Source: Amoebidium appalachense
Taxonomy: Eukaryota; Ichthyosporea
Reading direction: 5' to 3'
DNA: 64,000 nt
NCBI GenBank assembly: GCA_963693365.1
Contig: CAVNZM010000003.1
Span: 3,038,001-3,102,000 of the forward strand
Numbering within the stretch: the stretch's first letter is position 1; each line of letters starts with the position of its first letter. The notes under the pieces are model-generated. The model was not told the DNA's origin. It was given only the letters and a program-made list of their open reading frames with translations, and searched no databases. A program made the translations under genes and the position numbers. Of the stretch, positions 10,091 to 19,538 are shown in pieces.

Positions 10091-10633
10091 GTACACACCA
10101 GAACATGAGCTGCAGGCCACAGGCCGTGGTCTGCTGGGCAGTAAGACTCTTGATGGTGCCGTTTGTGCCCACCCCCACAAACCCGGGGGTGTCCACCACC
10201 CCGTGTGGTGTATGCAGCCGTCCCACCCGGGCCCTGCACCCTGCAACGTCAATGGCCAAAAATAGCACTCTGCCCTACTGGGCCTACCAGGCCACTGCAC
10301 ACAGCTGCTCCCCAGCTATCCCCAGCCTCCTGCCAGCCTAAGAAGAGCCTAGATCTGTGGTCCCCTGCACCTGGTCGTAAACATAGACAAGAACCACCAC
10401 ACCACCGACCCTTGCACACGCACACATATGCCTGCCCCCTCCACCTATAGCAGACACACAGTGCCACCGCTGGGCGCACTTGCGCCCAGTTCTCCCTTGG
10501 CCCTATCGTTGGCTGCTAGCCTATCCACCTGCCCACAGCTGCCACCCCACCTATGGCCCCCGCCCTCCCCAGCACAGCACCTGGAGCGTGTGGACTGGTA
10601 GAGCAGCTCGAAGCGGAAGCTCGGCCTCTGCAT
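6412..10633 (-). CDS. tgt: tRNA-guanine transglycosylase, chlamydial/plastid type
   Basis: Thirteen exons keep phase: 10633-10581, 10233-10099, 9454-9406, 9349-9284, 8381-8263, 8057-7935, 7812-7728, 7664-7580, 7508-7432, 7333-7212, a 10-base exon 6773-6764, 6730-6654 and 6544-6412. They encode 377 residues, near the usual TGT length. The enzyme swaps the wobble guanine of GUN-anticodon tRNAs for queuine or its precursor. Visible features are ITDSGGFQVFSLAYG (acid/base Asp about 96), LGFDTFDSAYPTRASRHG (nucleophile Asp about 286), and zinc ligands in GCTCWTCQ (Cys 325, 327, 330) with His 356 in ATLHNLHF, all at the spacing of bacterial TGT. Signatures such as DELPPY, VGGSLGKD and HLLGIGDL are those of the chlamydial branch also seen in algae, not of animal QTRT1. 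No targeting peptide is obvious. The ATG sits in GCCACCATGC. Introns 2, 4 and 5 hold a MITE and two splice-site arrays. Confidence 0.93.
6601..6650. repeat. CA microsatellite at a splice donor
   Basis: A (CA)n tract of about 50 bases directly follows, in gene sense, the donor of TGT exon 12 (GTACGTGT at 6653). Confidence 0.9.
7359..7571. repeat. Poly-C tracts in TGT introns
   Basis: Long C runs (sense-strand G) at about 7359-7391 and 7533-7571 flank TGT exon 9. Confidence 0.92.
8056..8128 (-). repeat. 33-bp duplication of the 3' splice site of TGT exon 6
   Basis: The block CCCTGCAGCCCACATGCCC... begins at 8056 and again at 8089, period 33, with a partial third start at 8122. On the minus strand each unit carries TTGCTAAGG (a possible branch point) and GGCTGCAG, the acceptor used for exon 6. 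Use of the upstream copy would add a TAA in frame. Confidence 0.75.
8378..8715 (-). repeat. 29-bp array repeating the TGT exon 5 acceptor
   Basis: Ten head-to-tail copies of a 29-base unit run from about 8378 to 8665, with an eleventh at about 8684. Each unit reads, on the minus strand, GTGATATCACGTGGTGGTGCAG then GTG. It therefore holds the acceptor GGTGCAG|GTG of exon 5, a CACGTG box and the palindrome GTGATATCAC. The outermost copy also includes ten further bases of the exon start. Confidence 0.88.
9617..9899. mobile_element. TTAA-flanked MITE with internal hairpin
   Basis: TTAA at 9617-9620 is followed by TACAGCCCCAAAGAGTA. The other end, read on the minus strand from TTAA at 9899-9896, begins TACAGCCCCAAGGAGTA: 16 of 17 bases match. 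Inside, arms at 9641-9692 and 9710-9760 are near-perfect inverted repeats around a 17-base loop. There is no coding capacity. TTAA duplication and terminal inverted repeats suggest a piggyBac-type non-autonomous element. It lies in TGT intron 2. Confidence 0.72.
9947..10088. repeat. C-run/A-run composite and poly-C tract
   Basis: About 23 C then about 25 A (9947-9995), and a C run of about 48 (10040-10088), both in TGT intron 2. On the sense (minus) strand these read T(n)G(n) and G(n). Confidence 0.93.
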
Positions 10634-11335
10634 GGTGGCCACAGCTGAGCCCTGCAGGCCACACGTGCAACAGGGAGGCCGTCGGGGCGCTGGCTGCCAC
10701 CTATATTGCGGGCCAAGCAGTGCTGCTGCTAATAGCAAGTAAGGACACTAGACGTCGGCCCCGGTCCGGCTGGTCTACTTGTGACCTGCTGGCCGTGGTC
10801 TATCGGGATGGTCGCAGCAGGGGAAAAGGTGGAGCTAGGGCGCACCCCCACGCCCAGATGTGCAGGTAGGGCAGACACTAAGTAGGCCTGTGGGCTACTC
10901 GGCTGCGGCAGACTGGCCGCCTGTGTGCAGGGCCGTGCCAGACAACTAAGCCCGGGCTGGAAGGGGTTGCCATGGACCCTGACCGCGCTGTGTATGCACT
11001 CTATGATGCAGGCACACCACTGGCACCATAGAGGAGATTGGGCCTGCCAGTGGTTTAGCTTGCTGCACTGCGCGTACACCTTGCCACACATTGCCGCTTC
11101 TCTCCTCCGACGTGTGCATGCAGCTGGTGCACGCCCGGTGGGTGGTTACGCAAACACTCTGGAATGCATGCGAGGGCCCAGGGCGGGCCCCGATTGGGCG
11201 CGCAGACACGAGGCACGGCTGCCATATATGGGCCAGGCGGCTTCGCCATATATGGGCATAAGGTCATGTGATCGCCTACAAAAGCCGCGGCGCCAAAGCA
11301 CCGAGGCATTTTCCTTCTTGTTTTCAGCCGCCACC
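10634..11335. promoter_or_regulatory. Divergent promoter region, TGT / transketolase
   Basis: About 700 bases separate the two divergent ATGs. CCATATATGG occurs at 11222-11231 and 11246-11255, within the repeated block GCCATATATGGGC, 80-115 bases upstream of the transketolase ATG. These may be TATA elements or MADS-box sites. No coding exon is supported. Confidence 0.5.
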
Positions 11336-11559
11336 ATGCCCACCGGACAGCACGACGCCAAGCGGCCCAAGGTCGACACCAAGGAGCAGGAGCGATGCGT
11401 CAACGCTATCCGCTGCCTGGGCGCTGACATGCCCTCGGCGGCCAACTCGGGCCACCCAGGTAACCTTACATCCCCCCTCCCCCCCTCCCCCTCCCTCCGC
11501 CTCCACTACCCCCTCAGGCCCACGCTTTGTTGCCCAGGTCCCCGTCTCCTCCTCGCCCT

Positions 11560-11591
<32 letters not shown>

Positions 11592-14500
11592 CCCCAAGAC
11601 ACACACGCGCGCACCGCCGCACCTTCTCCACCTCACACCCCCCCCCCCCCCCCCTTCCCCACCCCCCCATCGCTCCTTCCCTGCTGTCCGCTTCTCCCCT
11701 TTCTCAAGTTCCTCTGTCCCCCCCTCCCCCCCCCCCCCCCCCCCCCCCCCCTCCCAAGCCGCATCATCGTTTTTATCCAGGTGACTTCGATTATTGCCAA
11801 ATGAGTGGCCTGAAGGTGCCTTTACATTCAGTCTATCGTCTCCCAGCAACTAGCACTGTCACAGCAACCACACCCAATAGCAGCAACTAGCCCTGTCAAC
11901 CACACCAATAGAAGCAACTAGCCCTGTCAACCACACCCAATAGTCTCCCAGCAACTAGCCCTGTCAACCACACCCAATAGTCTCCCAGCAACTAGCCCTG
12001 TCAACCACACCCAATTAGCTCTGTCAATAATTTCCCAGCAACTAGCGTGCATATCAACACCACTCCTTCCTTGCTGGTTTCTCAAGTAGCACCTGATACC
12101 AAAGGCCTGTTCTCCAAAGCCCTTGCTCACACTTACCTCACAGGTGCGCCCATGGGCTGTGCGCCCATGGCCTACCTGCTGTGGACCGAGTTCATGAACT
12201 ACAACCCCAAGAACCCCAAGTGGGTGAGTGCTGCCCACCTTTCCCCGTTCCCCCCCCCCCCCCCCCCCCCCCCCCCCATCCCCTCCAGCCCCTCGTTATG
12301 TGGCTCGCGGGGGCAGGGTGCTGATGTGGGCGCAGTTCAACAGGGACCGGTTTGTGCTGTCCAACGGGCATGGCTGTGCGCTGCAGTATGCCATGCTGTA
12401 CCTGGCCGGCTACGACCTGACCATCGACGACCTCAGGAAGTTCCGCCAGTTCGACAGCAAGTATGTGTCTCTCCCTCTGCTTGGGGCACGTCGGGGGTGT
12501 GGGCTGGGCTGGCAGGTGTTAGCTGGGGGTAGGGCTAGCTAAGACAGCCATTGGGATTTTAGATCATGGTGGCAGGCACAGTGGGGCAGCAGCTGACAGG
12601 GCTGGGGGGTGCAGGACACCGGGCCACCCCGAGAACTTCATGACCCCCGGCATCGAGGTCACTACCGGTCCCCTGGGCCAAGGTGCGTGCAGTGGGGGTG
12701 GAAAAGGGGAGGGATGCGGGAGGGGAAGGGGGGGGAGTTGCCCTCAGTGAGTATACTTGATCTGCTTGGGCCCTGGACCCCTCCGGACGCTCCATAGTGA
12801 AGACATATATGCATATGGCCACTTGACTAGGAGCTGCCACCGGATAGCTTGTGCCACATGCTGCACAAATCCGTTCAATTCTCAAGCCACTGCAATCACC
12901 ACTTATATTTAGGAGTATACCTGAGATCAATTGGACGAATGGCTATGAAATGGGACCATGCCGCACAGTGTGTGGATGGAAGAACAGCAGATGCAGTAGG
13001 GAAGGCAACGTAGTGACGGGCTGGGTTATGAGCAGGCATTGCCAATGCCGTGGGGTTTGCCATTGCCGAGCGCCACTTTGCGGCGGTGTACAACACCCCC
13101 GAGCACAAGCTGATCGACAACTACGTCTACGTCATCATGGGTGACGGCTGCCACCAGGAGGGTGTCAGCGGCGAGGCCTGTACGTGTGTGTGTGTGGGGG
13201 GGGTACGTGTGTGTGTTTCTGGAAAGCGGCGGGATGGCTACGTGTGTGTGTGTGTGGGGGGGGGGGGGGATGTCTATGTGTGTCTGTGGGGGTGGGGGGG
13301 GGGGGGCTAGGGTGTGTGTGTGGATGTGGGGGTTGGAGGGGGGGTGTGGATGTGGGGGGGGTTGCGGGGAGCATGCAGGTGTGTTCTGCGTGCAGCAGGG
13401 CGGGTGCTGACAGGGGTTTGTGGTGCAGGCTCTCTGGCCGGGCACCTTGGGCTGGGCAACCTGATTGTGCTGTACGACGACAACAAGATCACCATTGACG
13501 GTACGTGTCCGCACACAGGAGGGGGGAGGGGGGGGATGCAGGTGCTCATTGTGTAGTGCAGGCGAGACCGAGCTGTCGTTCACTGAGGATGTGCCCAAGC
13601 GGTTTGAGGCCTATGGCTGGCAGACGCTGACTGTGGGCCATGGCGACACGGACCTGACCGACCTGCGCACAGCCCTGCAGGAGGCTAAGGCTGAGACCGG
13701 CCGCCCAACCCTCATCTCCGTCAAGTGAGTGCCCATGCAGCACACATACATTAGCCTACATGCAATCTTGGTGGGCACATGGACATGCTTGTCCAGCCGG
13801 GGCACCAGGACACGATGTGCTCATTAGGAAGGGCAACCTGCTTGTGGCTGGGCATAGACACATGGGCAGCAGGTGCATGCAATGAATGGCACGTGCAATG
13901 AGGTCTGACGCTGGGGGGCAGGACCACGATCGGGTTTGGGTCGCTCAAGCAGGGCACGGAGGGTGTGCACGGTGCGCCCCTCAAGCCCGACGATCTCAAG
14001 CAACTTAAGGAGAAGTTCGGCTTTGATGGCAACCTGAGCTTCAACGTGCCCGAGGATGTACGTGCCCTGCATGCAATGGCCATGCATGCTGGCCCTGGTG
14101 GGGTGATCCTGGCGGGGTGCTGACAGGTCATTGCAGGTCCTGGCTGTGTTCCGCCACGCCGGGGAGGCCGGAGTGCAGAAGGAGGCAGAATGGAACAAAC
14201 TCTTTGCCGATTACAAGGCCAAGCACCCCGAGAAGGTGTGTGCCTCTTCGGGGGGGGGGGGGGGGGTTAAGAGTGAGGTGTTGACGTTAAGGGGTGCAGG
14301 GCGCCGAGCTTGAGCGGCGCAGTGCAGGCAAGCTGCCCGAGGGCTGGAAGAATGCGTTGCCGCAATGGAAGGCCGGAGACAAGGACCTGGCCACCCGGCA
14401 GACCAGCGAGATTGTGCTCAACGCCCTGGCCCCCGTCCTGCCCGAGCTGGTCGGCGGCTCAGCAGATCTGACCCCCTCCAACCTCACATGTATGTGTCCC

Positions 14501-16493
14501 TGGGGGGGGGGGGGGGGGGGGGGGGGTTGTGCGCACGATATCTGGGTGGCAGTGGGCAGCAGGGAGCTAACATTGAGCACGCAGGGCTCAAGTGCACGCA
14601 CGATTTCCAGAAGAACAAGCCCGATGGGCGCTACATCCACTTTGGTGTCCGCGAGCATGCCATGGCCGCCATCTGCAACGGCCTGGCTGCATACGGGGGC
14701 CTGGTGCCCTTCGGCGCCACATTCTTCAACTTCATCCAGTACGCCCTGGGTGCCGTGCGCCTCAGTGCTCTGAGCCATGTGCGTGCCCTGCTGTGCGGGT
14801 TGGATGCGGGGTTGGGGGGTGGGGGCTGACGGGGGGCACAGCTCGGTGTGCTGTACGTGATGACCCACGACAGCATCGGGCTGGGCGAGGACGGGCCCAC
14901 CCACCAGCCCATCAACTCGCTGTGTCTGGTGCGGTCCATGCCCAACATCCTGGGCATCCGCCCTGCTGACGGCAACGAGACCAGCGGCGCTTATGCCGTG
15001 GCTGTCGAGAACCGCCACCGCCCCACCGTGAGCATCCTATTAGGTGTGGGGGGGGCATGTGCTGGGTGCTGACTGGGCGTGCAGGTGCTGGTGTTCACGC
15101 GGCAGGCGCTGCCGCAGCTGGAGCACAGCAGCATCGAGGGGGTGTACAAGGGCGGCTATGTGGTGCACGAGGTGGCCAGCCCGACCGTGGTGCTGGTGGC
15201 CAGCGGCAGCGAGGTGTCGCTGTGCATCAGTGCGGCCAAGGAGCTGGGCAATGCACGGGTGGTGTCGGTGCCCTGCATGGACCTGCTGGACGACCAGAGC
15301 CTGGATTACAAGAAGGTGTGTGTTGCATGCATGCTAGGCCACGGCCATGAGGGGTTGCTGGTGGGTAGCAAGGGTGCTTTGTGTGGCAGGCATTGATGCA
15401 TGGGCCCTGCAGAGCCTGTTCCCGGACGGTGTGCCCGTGATCAGCGTGGAGGCCCTCGGGGTCACGGGCTGGGAGAAGTACTCCCACGTGCAGATCGGCA
15501 TGCGCACGTTCGGTATGCAGCATGTCGTGTGTGTGCATGTGTGCCCCTGTCTGTGCCGGCTGCATGCATTATGGCAACCCTGCTGAATGACTGTGTCGGC
15601 ATTTTCAGTGGCATGCAAAAAATTTCTCCTTTTATGACGATCCCCATGAATATATGGTAAAAACCAACCACTCCACTCGGTTTAATTATCCGCGTCACAA
15701 CGACTGTTTGATGAGGTCAACATATGACGTCAAATTGACGTCACAACGAGAAAGGCTGACATAGATCTTCAGTAATGGTGCACAGTGATTGCCAAAGCCT
15801 AGGGGCAGACAGAAAGAACCTGTGTAGGGACCTGTAAAAGCACGGCGGTTTGGTGGTCTGGGATATGTGGGATCAGAACTGACACGTTGGCACAGGCAAG
15901 TCTGCGCCGGCCAAGGAGCTGTTCAAGTACTTTGGCTTCACCACGGAGAACGTGGTGGACAAGGCAAAGAAGACCATCGAGTTCTACCAGGTACCATGCT
16001 GCGCAAGGCCACACACATGCACACTGCGCAGCACAACTGGCTGTATATTAGGTTGCCATGCCATACAAATGCACACTTCACAGCCAACATTCACTATTTA
16101 GCTATGCCGCACACATGCACACTGCACAGCCAAATTCACTAATTAGCCATGCCACACACATGCACACTGCACAGCCAACATTCACTAATTAGCCATGCCA
16201 CACACATGCACACTGCCCAACAAAACCAACACACTACCAGGCAGCGATGGTACACACATTGCGCGCAACACAGTAGCCTGTACTAGGCAGCTCAGAGCAC
16301 ACCCACAAGGACAAGCACGCACACGGAGCCATCACCTGCCTGTGCACATTAGCACACCTGGCATTATGCTTACCACCCGACAGCCTGCCCACACCAGTTT
16401 CTCTCTGAGTTGGCCAATCACCAAACCTGTGCTGATCCTCTCCCCCTGTAGGGCCGCCATGTGCCTAACCTGCTGGACCGTCCCACATTCTGA
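11336..16493 (+). CDS. TKT: Transketolase (cytosolic form)
   Basis: Sixteen exons keep phase: 11336-11459, 12144-12223, 12336-12460, 12615-12682, 13036-13179, 13429-13500, 13562-13724, 13922-14057, 14137-14235, 14300-14489, 14585-14778, 14842-15027, 15085-15315, 15413-15512, 15896-15990 and 16452-16493. They encode 682 residues, normal for the family. Transketolase moves two-carbon ketol units between sugar phosphates in the pentose phosphate pathway, using thiamine diphosphate and a divalent metal. Visible motifs are [20 protein letters not shown] (N-terminal cofactor site), [27 protein letters not shown] (cofactor/metal motif, about 168-187), [17 protein letters not shown], and [17 protein letters not shown] (substrate-binding His). 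The Kozak context is GCCACCATGC. The N-terminus [14 protein letters not shown] lacks a transit peptide, so a cytosolic enzyme is likely; KRPKVD also resembles a monopartite nuclear signal, which I would not press. Confidence 0.96.
11562..12046. repeat. Repeats in transketolase intron 1
   Basis: C runs at about 11562-11584, 11640-11654 and 11721-11751 are followed (about 11838-12046) by five or six imperfect copies of a unit of about 37 bases containing CAGCAACTAGCCCTGTCAAC and CACACCCAATAG. The minisatellite ends about 100 bases before the exon 2 acceptor. Confidence 0.8.
15725..15743. promoter_or_regulatory. Paired CRE palindromes in transketolase intron 14
   Basis: TGACGTCA occurs at 15725-15732 and 15736-15743, centres 11 bases apart. 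Each is the full bZIP/CREB-type palindrome. The surrounding intron segment (about 15590-15890) is AT-richer than the gene. Function in an intron is unproven. Confidence 0.4.
15991..16222 (+). repeat. ~46-bp array starting at the exon 15 donor
   Basis: About five imperfect units with core CCATGCCACACACATGCACA then CTGCACAGCCAACATTCAC. The first unit begins at the donor itself (GTACCATGCTGC...), so the array grew from the donor-proximal intron. Confidence 0.65.
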
Positions 16494-16740
16494 GCCCAAG
16501 GCCCAGCCTGTGCCCCCTACCTCTTAATCTTGTCGGGTGCGCTAGCAGCCCCGTAGCCTGTATCTACATATAATGAACCACACATTGTGGCCCGTTGGCT
16601 TGTGCAGCACCATGAATACCTGCTTGTTCTGTCGTTGCCAACCTGATCTTACGAAGGATTAATGATATAAAGTCTGCCAAGCACAATGGTGTGCTTCACA
16701 GGGTACCATGCGTCTCACTACCTTGAGTTGACATCAAATC

Positions 16741-16771
<31 letters not shown>

Positions 16772-18289
16772 TCACCCACCCACCTGCGCACCGGGTGGCA
16801 TTGTGGCGTGGTTGACACGCCTGTAGCTGGTCCCAGGCTCTCTGATTGTGTACACGGCCAGGAACCCTTTGCCTCGTTTATGACCATGCCCCCGACCTCC
16901 GTGCTGTGCCGTGGCTCTGTTAGTGCTACTGTAACATTCATGCAACATGATGTCCCTCCCTTGGCCCTCTGTGCTCTGTACGTGCCGCCCACTATGTTTC
17001 CAAAGGTCATGTGCACACAGTGCTGTGGTGACTGATGGTGTGTGCCTGCTGGGTGGGGGTGCCATGATGCAATTGCTTGGTGATCCGACGGCCGCGGGCT
17101 GAGTGTGCTGGCCACCATGCCAAACCATGCACTCTGGGGTGCGCATGATGCATGTCGGCACGTGTGCAAAATGCATGTTGTGGCGGCCACACCTGCCGAT
17201 TATGCAATCACCAGAGCGATCTTTCGTCATGTTCCAGTATAACATCGGGAGGTTGGATGTCTAGGTATTATGGCCATTGTTTGATTTTTGTGGCTTACTA
17301 CATCATGATGCAAGAGGTTGGTCATTTTTTCGTGGTGTCGGGTGGCTGACGGGTGGGCGCACGGGGGGGGGGGGGGGTATTAATTGTGCTAGTTTTTCCT
17401 TCTTTGTACATAATACATCCTACGCGTAACAAAATTACCTACACGTGAGCGCACCTCGTCACGATTGCATGGATGCACGTAGGAGCCAACCAGCTGCATC
17501 CTGTCAGTATAATGCCTGATTATGGTCATGTGGTGTCCCGATTAGAATTCCATGGATAAATATGGCACATGTGTTCACTAAGGCACATTGGGTGCTATAT
17601 AATAAATTAGTGCGGCTTGCATGTGCTATTGTATTCTCTCACTGATGGCGCTGGTCACATGTGTGGGTGTTTTGCATACATGGTCGTGTGTACATGTGCT
17701 GTGCACGCCTGGGAGCGGCTGGACCACGTGTTGTACAACACCCCTTGAGATTCTCAATCAAAAGTGCAAACAGACATCCAAGTGTTGAGGCACACCGGTG
17801 CTACAACAATCCATACATGACCTGCCCCCCCATATAGGCCTGCATGCCAGTGTGTGTGTGTACTGCATGTGTATTTGCCACAGCACCACGACCTCTGTGT
17901 CACCTCAGGTGGTGGTGGTGGGTGCCAGGGGGTCCAGAGGGGCGTCATAGAAGTGAACAGGCCGCCCTTCAAGCATACTCATAGGTTGGACATGATCATT
18001 ATAGCAGCTATAGCCAGAGCAGGGTCCAACCTTTAATAACAAAATCACCTCCAACACAGTGCCTGCACACTGGCCAATAGCAATAATTATTCGCCATAGT
18101 CCTGCTGGTAGCCTCTTTGATCTTCTTTGCATACTTGCATTTATCGTTTGGTGTAGCACTTAGTCTAGTCTATCCATATGTCTATATGCTTTTTCTATAC
18201 ATCTTCTTGAAGCCAGAAGCCCCCCCCCCCCCCCCCCCCCTCTCCGGCAGCTCTACTGTGTGGCTGCTGGCCATGCCCCCCCCCCCCCC
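16494..18289. other. Intergenic region between convergent genes
   Basis: About 1.8 kb between the transketolase stop and the stop of the minus-strand proline-rich gene. It contains a poly-C tract (about 16744-16770), a short G run (17363-17376), poly-C runs near 18221 and 18281, and otherwise mixed-composition sequence in which I see no exon, repeat family or RNA gene. Confidence 0.45.
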
Positions 18290-19196
18290 CTACTGCTGGG
18301 TCAGCAACTGCCTCTCTCTCTGCTTCTTCCTCCTCAGGGCCGCCGCTCTCTTCTTCTTGATGGCCAGCAGCATCTCCTGCGAGCACTCGACCTCCTCGGG
18401 CCCAGCCTGCTCGCTGGCCTCTGCCCGTGCTGCTGCAGCTGTGTGCCGGGCCATGCTGGGTGCCGGGGTGATGGCCATGGCCTGCCAGGCCCCAGCTGCA
18501 GTGAACGGGCTGTCTGGTGCTTCGGGCCCACTGTGCCGGCGGGCCAGCAGGGGGGAGCCCCTGTGGGGGGGTGCTGGGTGGCTGGGCCGGGCCGTGGGGC
18601 CGCTCCATGAGTTGTGGCGCTGCCAGCCGCTAGTGACAGGCGCCCTGGGCCCCGCAACAAGCCGGGGGGCAGCTGGCTGGACTGGTGTTGGCCGGGGTGC
18701 GGGTGTGGGGTGTGGGGTTAGTGGTGGCAGGGCCAAGGGCATGGAGGCCACTATGTCATCCAGGTCGGCCCAGTCGTCCATCTCCACGTCCACCCCCTCT
18801 GGCCCTACCACTGTTGGCTGCTGGCTGGGGGGCCTGTTCTCCTTGTCCTGGCTAGCCGGGTGGCTGGGCTGGGGGGGTGACGGGGGCAGGTGGGCCAGCA
18901 GCTCCTGCAGGGGGTTGCTCAAGCAGCCGGGCGCCCTGCACGTGCAGTGTCAGTGCACAGCCACTATGCATGCATGGGTGGCCCACAGCCACGTGCATGC
19001 CCCAGCCAACCTTCCTGCCCCAAATGTGCACACCAGGTTCATCTCTGGCCTTACTCCATATTGAAATGCAGTCAGCCTGCATCCATGTTGGCCCATCCCC
19101 CCAGCAAACCTATGGGGAAGAGGGTCGGGGAGGGGGTTGGGGAGGGTGTGTGTGTGTGTGTGTGTGTTTGTGGGTGGGGTGGGGGTGGGTGTGTGT

Positions 19197-19249
<53 letters not shown>

Positions 19250-19507
19250 GGGAGGGGGGGTTAAAGCATACATTGAAGGGCTGGGCTTGTGCCTGGGCTT
19301 GCGGCGGTCGTGCTTCTGGTTGTGGGGGCGCAGGGGTGGTCTGCCCGGGCCCTCCCCCCCCAGCCACAGGTGCAGCAGCTGGGGCCCACCCTCGGCCAAG
19401 GTGGTGTCCGTGCTGCCCTCCTGTGCACAGTGTCAGTGTGTGCTTAGTCACTCAGGGCACGCACCCATATTCCCTCCCCTGCAATACACACCAGGCACAT
19501 CTGCAGC

Positions 19508-19538
<31 letters not shown>

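Noticed and set aside
11336-11380. Nuclear localisation signal in transketolase (AKRPKVD)
   Set aside because: A short basic patch at a disordered N-terminus is weak evidence; only mentioned in the gene entry.
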